Below, one piece after another: positions 26,944-33,973 of a DNA stretch of 46,467 nucleotides. A program made the translations under genes and the position numbers. The number at the start of each line of letters is the position of its first letter. Positions within the stretch are counted from its first letter, which is position 1. This DNA comes from Rhodocyclaceae bacterium. GTDB lineage: Bacteria; Pseudomonadota; Gammaproteobacteria; Burkholderiales; Rhodocyclaceae. Location: contig RXJP01000144.1 of the NCBI GenBank assembly GCA_003963315.1, positions 1 through 46,467 of the forward strand. The letters run 5' to 3'. Under the pieces are notes generated by a model. The model saw only the letters and a program-made list of their open reading frames with translations, had not been told where the DNA came from and ran no database searches.

Positions 26944-27891
26944 TTATTTTTTCTCTACAGCAGAAGCATCAGCGGTTTTGGCTTCGTTGCTGAGGCCATA
27001 AACGTAGGCGGCCAGCAGATGCACCTTGGATTCACCAAGGAAATCACCCCAAGCGGGCATGCGGTTCTGCCGCCCTTTGGTGATGGTTTCGATGATGGTG
27101 TCTTCGGAACTACCGTACAACCAGACTTTGTCGCTCAGATTGGGGGCCACGCCCACATTACCCTTGCCTTCGGGGCCGTGGCACGCAGCACAAGCCTGGG
27201 CGAACAATTCCTTGCCACGCTGAGCGCGTAGGGAATCGGAAGCCAATCCTGACAAAGAACGAACGAAGTTGGCCAAATCCTTAATCTGATCGGCGTTCAG
27301 GTCAGACTTCAGACCCTTGGCCGGCATCATCGCATCACGTCCTTTGAGGATGGTTTCCTTGATCGCTTCAGGAGAGCCGCCCCACAACCAATCCGAGTCG
27401 GTCAGGTTGGGGAAGCCTTTGGCACCCTTGGCATCCGCGCCGTGACACTGGGCACAGTAGGTCAGGAACAGGCGCTGACCGGCTTCCTTGGCCTTGGGAT
27501 CGGCGGCAACGGCAGCCACATCCATCTTCAACTGCGGGCCATAGGCCTGCTCGAATTGGGCATCGGCGACAGCCTTTTCCTTGTCGTACTGGCCACGCAT
27601 GGTCCAGCCGTAGCTACCTGCATTATTGCCGAGGCCCGGGTAGAGGGCTAAATACACCAGCGCAAAAATGATGGTCAGGTAGAACATCCAGCGCCACCAG
27701 TTGGGCAAAGGATTGCTGTACTCCTCCAAGGTTTCATCCCACACATGGCCCGTCGTCTGGCCAGCGGCATGCTTGGCGGTGCTCTGTATCCAGAGGAACA
27801 GGCCGCAACCCAAGATGCTCAACAGCACAACCCCGGCCACCCACAGGTTCCAGAAGCTGCTCACAAAGTCGCTTGTATTATTGAAGTCCAT
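26944..27891 (-). CDS. ccoP: cbb3 oxidase dihaem cytochrome c subunit
   Basis: A 315-residue CcoP. Two N-terminal membrane helices (FWNLWVAGVVLLSILGCGLFLWI and WWRWMFYLTIIFALVYLALYPGLG) flank HVWDETLEEYSNPLPNWW. Two c-type haem sites follow: TYCAQCHGADAKG with a later Met in MMPAKG, and QACAACHGPEGKG with RMPAWG. It passes electrons from cytochrome c to CcoO and CcoN. The start at 27891 behind GAGGG is used; the longer frame adds 21 residues that overlap ccoQ and are not family-like. Confidence 0.96.
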   Translation of the reverse strand: MDFNNTSDFVSSFWNLWVAGVVLLSILGCGLFLWIQSTAKHAAGQTTGHVWDETLEEYSNPLPNWWRWMFYLTIIFALVYLALYPGLGNNAGSYGWTMRGQYDKEKAVADAQFEQAYGPQLKMDVAAVAADPKAKEAGQRLFLTYCAQCHGADAKGAKGFPNLTDSDWLWGGSPEAIKETILKGRDAMMPAKGLKSDLNADQIKDLANFVRSLSGLASDSLRAQRGKELFAQACAACHGPEGKGNVGVAPNLSDKVWLYGSSEDTIIETITKGRQNRMPAWGDFLGESKVHLLAAYVYGLSNEAKTADASAVEKK

Positions 27892-27904
27892 TTGAATTCC
27901 CTCA

Positions 27905-28081
27905 CTAGCCTGCGTTGCCTGCTTTACCGTTGCCCATTTGGGGCTCATCGTCATCGAAAGGCAGCATGGCCGCCTCGTCGAAAGCCTGCTTACGATGGCT
28001 GGAATAGGCCCACCAGATGATGCCGACGAACACGATGAACGTCACTACGGTAAAGATGGAACGCAGGTCGTTGATATCCAT
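27905..28081 (-). CDS. ccoQ: cbb3 oxidase subunit CcoQ
   Basis: A 58-residue protein with one membrane helix (LRSIFTVVTFIVFVGIIWWAYSS) and an acidic tail with PFDDDEPQ, as in CcoQ. It lies between ccoO (two bases away) and ccoP (13 bases). CcoQ stabilises the complex. It is short and easily missed by gene finders. Confidence 0.93.
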   Translation of the reverse strand: MDINDLRSIFTVVTFIVFVGIIWWAYSSHRKQAFDEAAMLPFDDDEPQMGNGKAGNAG

Positions 28082-28083
28082 GA

Positions 28084-28695
28084 TTAGCGAGCCTGCTTGA
28101 GGGCAGTACCAAGACCTTGGAGGTAGGCGATTACGGCCTCCAGCTCGGTTTTGCCTTCGATAGCCTTCTTTGCACCGGCGATTTCCTCAGCGGTATAAGG
28201 CACACCCACCTTGGTCAGCGCGGTCATCTTCGCTTCGATGTAGTCATCCTTGAGGGGACGATCCAGCCAGTAGTAAGCAGGCATGTTGGACTCGGGCACC
28301 ACATCCCGCGGATTCAGCAGATGGGTGCGATGCCACAGATCGGAATAACGACCGCCCACACGCGCCAGATCGGGACCGGTACGCTTGGAACCCCACTGGA
28401 AGGGATGGTCATAGACGAATTCACCGGCGACGGAATAATGGCCGTAACGTTCCGTTTCCGCGCGGAAGGGGCGAATCATCTGGGAGTGGCAGTTGTAGCA
28501 GCCTTCCCGGATATAGATGTCGCGACCAGCCAGGCGCAGGGGATCGTAGGGCTTCACCAACTCATTCAACGGCGTAGTGGTGGACTTTTGGAAGAACAGG
28601 GGCACGATCTCGACCAAACCTGCGACGCTGACCAGCAGCACCGTCAGGATGATCAGGATGCCCAAGTTCTTTTCAATTTTCTCATGGGTCAACAT
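28084..28695 (-). CDS. ccoO: cbb3 oxidase monohaem cytochrome c subunit
   Basis: A 203-residue membrane-anchored cytochrome c. The N-terminal helix is [25 protein letters not shown]. The haem site is [18 protein letters not shown], with the axial Met in [11 protein letters not shown]. It bridges CcoP and CcoN. It sits 17 bases after ccoN in the same operon. Confidence 0.97.
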   Translation of the reverse strand: MLTHEKIEKNLGILIILTVLLVSVAGLVEIVPLFFQKSTTTPLNELVKPYDPLRLAGRDIYIREGCYNCHSQMIRPFRAETERYGHYSVAGEFVYDHPFQWGSKRTGPDLARVGGRYSDLWHRTHLLNPRDVVPESNMPAYYWLDRPLKDDYIEAKMTALTKVGVPYTAEEIAGAKKAIEGKTELEAVIAYLQGLGTALKQAR

Positions 28696-28712
28696 GATGG
28701 CAATCTCCTTGA

Positions 28713-30134
28713 TCAGTGAGCGGGTTCAAGCACGGGGGCATTCACAGCCTTGCCACCGGCAATGGTCAGGAACATGTTGTAAGTCATGATCAACATGCCG
28801 CTCAGGAACAGGACGCCACCCAGGAGACGGATCGTCCAGAAGGGATACGAAGCCTTCACGCCTTCAACGAAGGAGTAGGTCAGCGTGCCATCCGGGTTGG
28901 TAGCCCGCCACATCAACCCCTGCATCACGCCGGCAATCCACATGGAGGCGATATAGAGCACGATACCGATGGTGGCGATCCAGAAATGGGTGGTGATCAG
29001 CTTGGTGGAAGCCATCTCTGTCTTGCCGAAGACGCGGGGCAGCAGATAATAGATGCAGCCAATGGAGATCATCGCCACCCAGCCCAAGGCGCCGGAGTGC
29101 ACGTGACCCACAGTCCAGTCGGTGTAATGGGACAGGGCATTCACCGTCTTGATGGACATCATCGGGCCTTCGAAGGTGGACATACCGTAGAAGGACAGCG
29201 ACGTGATCATGAACTTGAGGATCGGGTCGTCGCGCAGCTTGTGCCAAGCGCCGGACAAGGTCATGATGCCGTTGATCATGCCGCCCCAGCTAGGCGCCAG
29301 CAGGATCAGGGAGAAGATCATGCCGACGGACTGGGTCCAGTCGGGCAATGCGGTGTAGTGCAGATGATGGGGGCCGGCCCACATATACGTGAAGATCAGG
29401 GCCCAGAAGTGCACCACGGACAGCCGATAGGAATACACTGGCCGGCCAGCTTGCTTGGGCACGAAGTAGTACATCATGCCGAGGAAGCCTGCGGTCAGGA
29501 AGAACCCCACCGCATTGTGGCCGTACCACCATTGCACCATGGCATCCTGCACACCGGCATAGGCGGAGTAGGACTTCATGGGGAACAGGGAAACGGGGAT
29601 TTCGGCGCTATTGACGATGTGCAACAAAGCCACCGTCAGGATGAAGCCGCCGAAGAACCAGTTCGCCACATAGATGTGGGGCGTCTTCCGTTTGAAGATG
29701 GTGCCAAAAAACACCACCGCGTAGGAAACCCACACGACTGCGATCAACAAATCGATAGGCCATTCCAGTTCGGCGTATTCCTTGCCGCTAGTAAAACCCA
29801 AGGGCAGGGTGACTGCAGCCAAAACGATGATGAGCTGCCAGCCCCAAAACGTGAATTGCGCCAGGGCAGGCGCAAACAAGGTAGCGTGACAGGTGCGCTG
29901 CACAGTGTAGTAGGACGTTGCGAACAACGCACAGCCCCCGAACGCGAAAATCACTGCGTTGGTGTGGAGGGGACGAAGACGGCCATAACTCAACCATTCG
30001 ACCACATTCAGTTCGGGCCAGACCAGCTGTGCGGCGATGATGACGCCAACCAGCATACCGACGACCCCCCAAATGACGGTCATCACGGAGAACTGGCGCA
30101 CGACTTTGTAGTTATAAGTCGCTTGCGATTGCAT
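28713..30134 (-). CDS. ccoN: cbb3 oxidase catalytic subunit I
   Basis: The 473-residue haem-copper oxidase subunit has twelve membrane helices. The low-spin haem His lies in [21 protein letters not shown]. The active-site region is [24 protein letters not shown], with the Cu_B His and the Tyr of cbb3 enzymes. [13 protein letters not shown] supplies further Cu_B His, and [21 protein letters not shown] the haem b3 ligand. It reduces oxygen at very low concentration. Its FNR promoter lies at 30219-30259. Confidence 0.97.
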   Translation of the reverse strand: MQSQATYNYKVVRQFSVMTVIWGVVGMLVGVIIAAQLVWPELNVVEWLSYGRLRPLHTNAVIFAFGGCALFATSYYTVQRTCHATLFAPALAQFTFWGWQLIIVLAAVTLPLGFTSGKEYAELEWPIDLLIAVVWVSYAVVFFGTIFKRKTPHIYVANWFFGGFILTVALLHIVNSAEIPVSLFPMKSYSAYAGVQDAMVQWWYGHNAVGFFLTAGFLGMMYYFVPKQAGRPVYSYRLSVVHFWALIFTYMWAGPHHLHYTALPDWTQSVGMIFSLILLAPSWGGMINGIMTLSGAWHKLRDDPILKFMITSLSFYGMSTFEGPMMSIKTVNALSHYTDWTVGHVHSGALGWVAMISIGCIYYLLPRVFGKTEMASTKLITTHFWIATIGIVLYIASMWIAGVMQGLMWRATNPDGTLTYSFVEGVKASYPFWTIRLLGGVLFLSGMLIMTYNMFLTIAGGKAVNAPVLEPAH

Positions 30135-30218
30135 GATGGGAGCACCTCTCGAGAAACAAAAAAACGATCACCAACAGACGATGAAAGATAGGAATCGCCT
30201 ATTAGTCCAATAGGGTGA

Positions 30219-30259
30219 AGGATACACCGAGGAGGGGCGTTTTTCTTGACTCAGGTCAA
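30219..30259 (-). promoter_or_regulatory. FNR-dependent promoter of ccoNOQP
   Basis: The FNR box TTGAC-CTGA-GTCAA (30246-30259, minus-strand reading) is followed after 21 bases by a TATCCT -10 (30219-30224). This puts the box centre near -41, a class II FNR site. The start would be about 30212, giving a leader of about 78 bases to the ccoN ATG. Confidence 0.8.
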
Positions 30260-30336
30260 TGATCCGAGCCCTCTGGGCTGCAGAGTTCCAAAATGCAACA
30301 ACTACTTACAGCCACCTGACATCCCGATTTCAAGGC

Positions 30337-30363
30337 AAAAAAAAGGGTGCGCATTGCGCACCC
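30337..30363 (-). terminator. strong intrinsic terminator between ccoS and ccoN
   Basis: GGGTGCGCA and TGCGCACCC form a perfect 9-bp stem with one intervening base as written. The minus strand then has eight T (30337-30344). This is one of the best terminators in the window. It ends both any ccoIS read-through and the proposed small RNA. Confidence 0.9.
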
Positions 30364-30435
30364 CCAACCCCAACAGAGAGACTTTGAATACGCCGCCGGT
30401 GTCCATCATTTACCGGCCTGAAACGCATTCGACTG
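30337..30435 (-). ncRNA. candidate FNR-activated small RNA
   Basis: About 99 nt predicted between a start near 30435 and the T-run at 30337. Upstream is a class II FNR promoter of the same geometry as that of ccoN. The transcript would have a 5' stem-loop (GCCGGT at 30412-30417 with ACCGGC at 30395-30400 in minus-strand reading). A mostly unpaired U/C/G stretch around AAAGUCUCUCUGUUGGGGU follows, then the terminator hairpin with eight U. That is the layout of Hfq-dependent trans-acting RNAs; E. coli FnrS is an FNR-induced precedent, though no sequence likeness is claimed. The alternative is a promoter-proximal leader that is attenuated before ccoN. Confidence 0.6.
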
Positions 30436-30441
30436 GGGTGA

Positions 30442-30482
30442 ATTATGAAGAAGCCCGCAAAACCTGCTTTGACCTAGATCAA
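30442..30482 (-). promoter_or_regulatory. FNR-dependent promoter of the candidate small RNA
   Basis: Minus-strand TTGAT-CTAG-GTCAA (30469-30482) overlaps the ccoS stop codon. Twenty-one bases on is CATAAT (30442-30447), one change from the ideal -10. Box-to-minus-10 spacing is identical to the ccoN promoter. Confidence 0.75.
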
Positions 30483-30715
30483 GTCGGATCGATTTCCGAC
30501 GAAAGCCCCTTTTCCCTGGGCGACGGAGGCGCAAGGCGTGCGGATGAATTGCCAGGATTTTCAATCTTGTCCGTACTGTCGTCGTCCATAAGAATGCGAT
30601 ACCCGGGGCCCTCCAGGTCATCGAACTGGCCGCTGCGCAAGCACCACCAGAAAATCGCGGCGATGACAAACACGAGGACTAAGGACATGGGGATGAGAAG
30701 GTACAGAATTTCCAT
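30479..30715 (-). CDS. ccoS: cbb3 oxidase assembly protein CcoS
   Basis: A 78-residue protein with one N-terminal helix, ILYLLIPMSLVLVFVIAAIFWW, then SGQFDDLEGPGYRILMDDD, the invariant CcoS signature. CcoS is needed for cofactor insertion into cbb3 oxidase. It follows ccoI by 32 bases on the same strand. The C-terminal tail of about 35 residues after MDDD is longer and more polar than the minimal family member. Longer frames upstream run into ccoI and are not used. Confidence 0.94.
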   Translation of the reverse strand: MEILYLLIPMSLVLVFVIAAIFWWCLRSGQFDDLEGPGYRILMDDDSTDKIENPGNSSARLAPPSPREKGLSSEIDPT

Positions 30716-30747
30716 TGGCGAATTCCGGCAGCGGGCAGCCGCAGAGC

Positions 30748-33192
30748 TTAGACCTTTTGTAGGCGTAAGGCATTCAAGACCACGAACAAAGAGCTTGCAG
30801 ACATGCCTATCCCTGCCATCCACGGCGTTATCCAGCCGGCCATAGCGATAGGAATGGCAAGAAAGTTATAGGCGAAAGCCCACACCAGGTTTTGACGGAC
30901 GATTGCCATGGTTTTGCGGGCAATGACAATCCCCGCCGCCAGCACATTGATGTCATCCCCCAGTAAAACGGCATCCGCCTGCGCCCGTGCCAGATCCGTC
31001 CCGCCTCCCATGGCGACGGAAACCTGGGCTTGCGCCAGGACCGGCGCATCGTTGACGCCGTCCCCAACCATTGCCACAACCTTCCCCGCCTGTTGCAGGC
31101 GGCTTAGTTCGCGATGCTTTGCTTCCGGCGCCAGGCCGCCCATTACCTTTTGAATACCCAACTGCGCCGCCACCTTGGCAGCCGATTCCTGCGTGTCCCC
31201 GCTCATGATGGCGGTTTCAATACCCAACGCCTCGATCGCACGAACCATCTGGCTTGCGGCCGGGCGGATCGCATCCTCCAGAAGGAAGAAACCCAACCAC
31301 CCCTGGTCTCCGCCCAGCGCCACCAGGATGGCGCCTGCCCCCCGCAACTGCGTCAGCTCCTCGGATAAGGGTTGACCATGGAGGGCTGCGACGAAAGCGG
31401 TGCTCCCCAAGCGCAGCCGATGTCCTTCTACTAACGCCTCAATGCCATGCCCCGTCACAGCCCGCAGTTCAGTTACTTTCCGCAAGCCGATTACCCCCCG
31501 AAGCCTTGCGGCATTCTGCAAGGCCATCGCCAAGGGATGTTCCGACGCTTGCTCCATCGCGACTGCCAGGGCCAATATGTCGTCCTCGCTATACCCCGAA
31601 TGCGGGAAGATGCTTTGCACGCAAGGACGACCATAAGTCAGGGTTCCGGTTTTATCGAACACCACCACGTCCGCCCGCGCCAGCGTCTCCACGGTGTGCC
31701 CCCGGGCCACCAGCAATCCCCTGGCAGCCAACGCCCCGGTCGCCACGGTCAAGGCGGCAGGTGTCGCCAGGGAAAGCGCACAAGGACAACTCACCACCAG
31801 TACGGCGATGAACACCAACAAGGCACGCCCGGGATCGACGAAATACCAGACGGCAGCAGCGAGTACTGCCAACCCAAGCAAGGCCACGATGAAGCCCGCC
31901 GCGATACGGTCGGCGGATTGGACCATCTGCGGCTTTTCCGTGGCTGCTCGTTCCATCAGGCGTTGTATGGCGGCCATACGGGTCTGTTCGCCCACGCGCT
32001 CAACCTTGACCATCAAGGGCCCGGAGGTATTGAGGCTGCCGCCGATAACACCATCGCCCAGTCCCTTCGGCAGAGGCAGGCTTTCTCCCGTCAGCAGGGA
32101 CTCATCTACGGCACTGTCTCCACTCAATACCCTGCCATCCGCCGGCATCACCTCTCCCGGCTTCACCAGCACGATATCCCCGGGTACCAGATCGGCCACC
32201 ACCACTTGCTCGCCTTCCAAGCCAGGATAGGCGTTCAGGCGAAAAGCAAAAGCCGGCATGGCCTTGGATAGTGACTCGACACCGCGGACGGCCCGCTGCC
32301 GCGCCATCATTTCCAGATAGCGGCCGGAAAGGAGGAAGAAAACGAACATGGTGACGGAGTCGAAATACACTTCGCCCTTTCCGGTCACTGTCGCCCCAAG
32401 GCTGGCCAGGAACGCAGCCCCCACCCCCAGCGCCACAGGGACGTCCATCCCCAACCGACGCAGGCGCAGATCCCTGAAGGCGCTGGAAAAGAACGGCGCC
32501 GCCGAATAAAGAACCACCGGCAAGGTCAACAGCAGGCTGGCCCAGCGCATCAGTTGCTCGATATCCGGAGTCATGGTGCCGTCGTCGGCCAGATACACCG
32601 GGATGGCGTACATCATCACCTGCATCATGCCAAAGCCGGCCACAAACAGGCGCCAAAGCGCGGCCTTGCGCTCTTTTCTGGCCAATTGCTCTAACTTCCC
32701 CGCATCGTAGGGATGGGCGTGATAACCGATGGCTGCAATCGCCTCCAAAATCGCGGAAAGGCGCGTTACTTGGCTATCCCAGCGAACCCGGGCACGCCGG
32801 GTGGCGTAGTTAATTTCCACGGCCGTCACGCCAGGCTGTCGGGCGATATGGGATTCATTGAGCCAGACGCAGGCGGCGCAGGTGATTCCTTCCAGGATGA
32901 GGGACGCCTCTGCCTCATGCTCCCCCACCGGCCGGACAAAACTCTTCTGCACCTCGGGGTGATCGAACAAACCCAGATCCTGAAGGTCCGTCGGCAAGGC
33001 CTCACGGGGGCTTTCGGGCATCGCGTCGCGGTGGCGGTAATAGTCGGCATGGCCGCCCGCCACAATAGCCTGGGCCACGGCCTGGCAACCTGTGCAGCAC
33101 ATCTCCCGCACCTGTCCGCCAATCTCGACCGGGAATCTCATCCCCTCGGGGATCGGCAGGCCGCAGTGATAGCAGTCGTGGGAAGTCTCCAT
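30748..33192 (-). CDS. ccoI: CcoI/FixI copper-transporting P1B ATPase for cbb3 assembly
   Basis: An 814-residue P-type ATPase. The N-terminus has the FixI-type zinc-ribbon-like segment DCYHCGLPIPEG and CCTGCQAVAQAI, then a metal-binding domain with GITCAACVWLNE. The core has SCPCALSLATPAAL (CPC), FDKTGTLTYG, EQASEHPLAMAL and VGDGVNDAPVLAQAQVSVAMG, ending YNFLAIPIAMAGW and MSASSLFVVLNALRL. The N-terminal Cys domain and linkage to ccoS and ccoNOQP identify the slow Cu(I) pump that supplies the oxidase, not a detoxifying CopA. The start is uncertain: the ATG at 33192 precedes the conserved part, and a GTG seven codons upstream is possible. Confidence 0.94.
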   Translation of the reverse strand: METSHDCYHCGLPIPEGMRFPVEIGGQVREMCCTGCQAVAQAIVAGGHADYYRHRDAMPESPREALPTDLQDLGLFDHPEVQKSFVRPVGEHEAEASLILEGITCAACVWLNESHIARQPGVTAVEINYATRRARVRWDSQVTRLSAILEAIAAIGYHAHPYDAGKLEQLARKERKAALWRLFVAGFGMMQVMMYAIPVYLADDGTMTPDIEQLMRWASLLLTLPVVLYSAAPFFSSAFRDLRLRRLGMDVPVALGVGAAFLASLGATVTGKGEVYFDSVTMFVFFLLSGRYLEMMARQRAVRGVESLSKAMPAFAFRLNAYPGLEGEQVVVADLVPGDIVLVKPGEVMPADGRVLSGDSAVDESLLTGESLPLPKGLGDGVIGGSLNTSGPLMVKVERVGEQTRMAAIQRLMERAATEKPQMVQSADRIAAGFIVALLGLAVLAAAVWYFVDPGRALLVFIAVLVVSCPCALSLATPAALTVATGALAARGLLVARGHTVETLARADVVVFDKTGTLTYGRPCVQSIFPHSGYSEDDILALAVAMEQASEHPLAMALQNAARLRGVIGLRKVTELRAVTGHGIEALVEGHRLRLGSTAFVAALHGQPLSEELTQLRGAGAILVALGGDQGWLGFFLLEDAIRPAASQMVRAIEALGIETAIMSGDTQESAAKVAAQLGIQKVMGGLAPEAKHRELSRLQQAGKVVAMVGDGVNDAPVLAQAQVSVAMGGGTDLARAQADAVLLGDDINVLAAGIVIARKTMAIVRQNLVWAFAYNFLAIPIAMAGWITPWMAGIGMSASSLFVVLNALRLQKV

Positions 33193-33225
33193 ACCCCGCC
33201 ATTCCAATAACACATTGAAGCAAAA

Positions 33226-33247
33226 GGGCCTGCACTGAGGCAGGCCC
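33226..33247 (-). terminator. terminator lying after the tRNA remnant
   Basis: GGGCCTGC pairs with GCAGGCCC across six bases. On the minus strand it ends in CCCTTTTG; on the plus strand GAAATTTTT follows. It begins eight bases beyond the CCA end of the tRNA fragment on the minus strand, where a tRNA terminator belongs. Confidence 0.7.
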
Positions 33248-33255
33248 GAAATTTT

Positions 33256-33278
33256 TGGTGCTGCTGACCGGAATCGAA
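33256..33278 (-). other. tRNA 3'-end fragment, likely island attachment site
   Basis: The minus strand reads TTCGATT (T-loop), CCGGT (3' half of the T stem), CAGCAGC (3' acceptor strand), A and CCA: a perfect tRNA 3' end. The matching 5' acceptor GCTGCTG and the 5' T-stem ACCGG are absent. The sequence before it (GTGGCTCAATGG, AGAGG...CCTCT) looks superficially tRNA-like but does not complete the fold. Such displaced 3' fragments mark the far end of elements integrated by tyrosine recombinases into tRNA genes. Host DNA (terminator, ccoI) lies on one side and the defence island on the other. Confidence 0.6.
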
Positions 33279-33347
33279 TTTAGAGGAAAATCCCTCTCCA
33301 TTGAGCCACAAATTCCGGAGGCACTTAAAAAATTACCCGTTTCTTTA

Positions 33348-33380
33348 CCCACATTACTATGTGTTGAATAGTAATGTGGG
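33348..33380. repeat. perfect 13-bp inverted repeat at the island edge
   Basis: CCCACATTACTAT and ATAGTAATGTGGG surround GTGTTGA. It is far more AT-rich than the chromosome. No T-run follows, so a terminator is unlikely; a recombinase or regulator binding site is possible. Confidence 0.6.
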
Positions 33381-33973
33381 CTAGACCAAATATTCAGCTT
33401 AAGATTGTACTTGTTGTTTGTATTCGGCCACATTTTTTAACACCATGGGTTTTCTGGACACCCAGTTCTCGCCCGGCCGGTCTTGTTCAAACAGACTCCT
33501 TATTGAGGGCAAGAAAGCCGCACCAATAGCCCTTCCTGTGTATTCCGATCACATTAGCCACCTATTTCAGTTGACGTTGGCCGATAAGCTGGCGACAGTT
33601 AAATGTGTGACTGTATCTTCCGTGCCCACTACTGCCGATCGAGCCATCTGAGGTTCAAGGGCAGGTAGTAACAGCAAGGAGCAGTCGCCCGACGTGGTTA
33701 ATTAGGGACAACAGTTCGGCCAATCCGGTCGTTGCGGGTTGAGGAAACGAACGGCTGCTCACGGTCAGTTGTGCGGGCAACTCAATGTCAGCAGGGCACT
33801 GCAATCGACCCATTCGACCACGCATTGATCCGTCTCACTGCTGCAGCTAGGCAAAGCTGGCTTGAGCATGTCGGTATAATGGTGTTTGCATTGCTGGCCA
33901 GACGCCCCCTTTGCGCAGGGCTCCAACGATTAATGTAATTTGTCATAGACTCGCAAAGATGACACGGAACTCT
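33381..33973. other. gene-free region before the defence operon
   Basis: About 590 bases without a convincing gene; open frames of 60-80 codons here lack ribosome sites and known motifs. A perfect TATAAT at 33875-33880 lies about 95 bases ahead of the helicase start and is the best -10 candidate for the defence operon, though the -35 is poor. The remainder may be decayed mobile DNA. Confidence 0.4.

Noticed and set aside
30300..30412. A 35-codon open frame (MMDTGGVFKVSLLG...) running through the small-RNA interval
   Set aside because: No ribosome site; it crosses the strong terminator and the eight-T run; a non-coding RNA explains the signals better.
33256..33325. A complete tRNA gene on the minus strand
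   Set aside because: The 3' end is perfect, but the 5' acceptor and 5' T stem do not pair, and the anticodon-like arm has a six-base loop. Only a fragment is supported.
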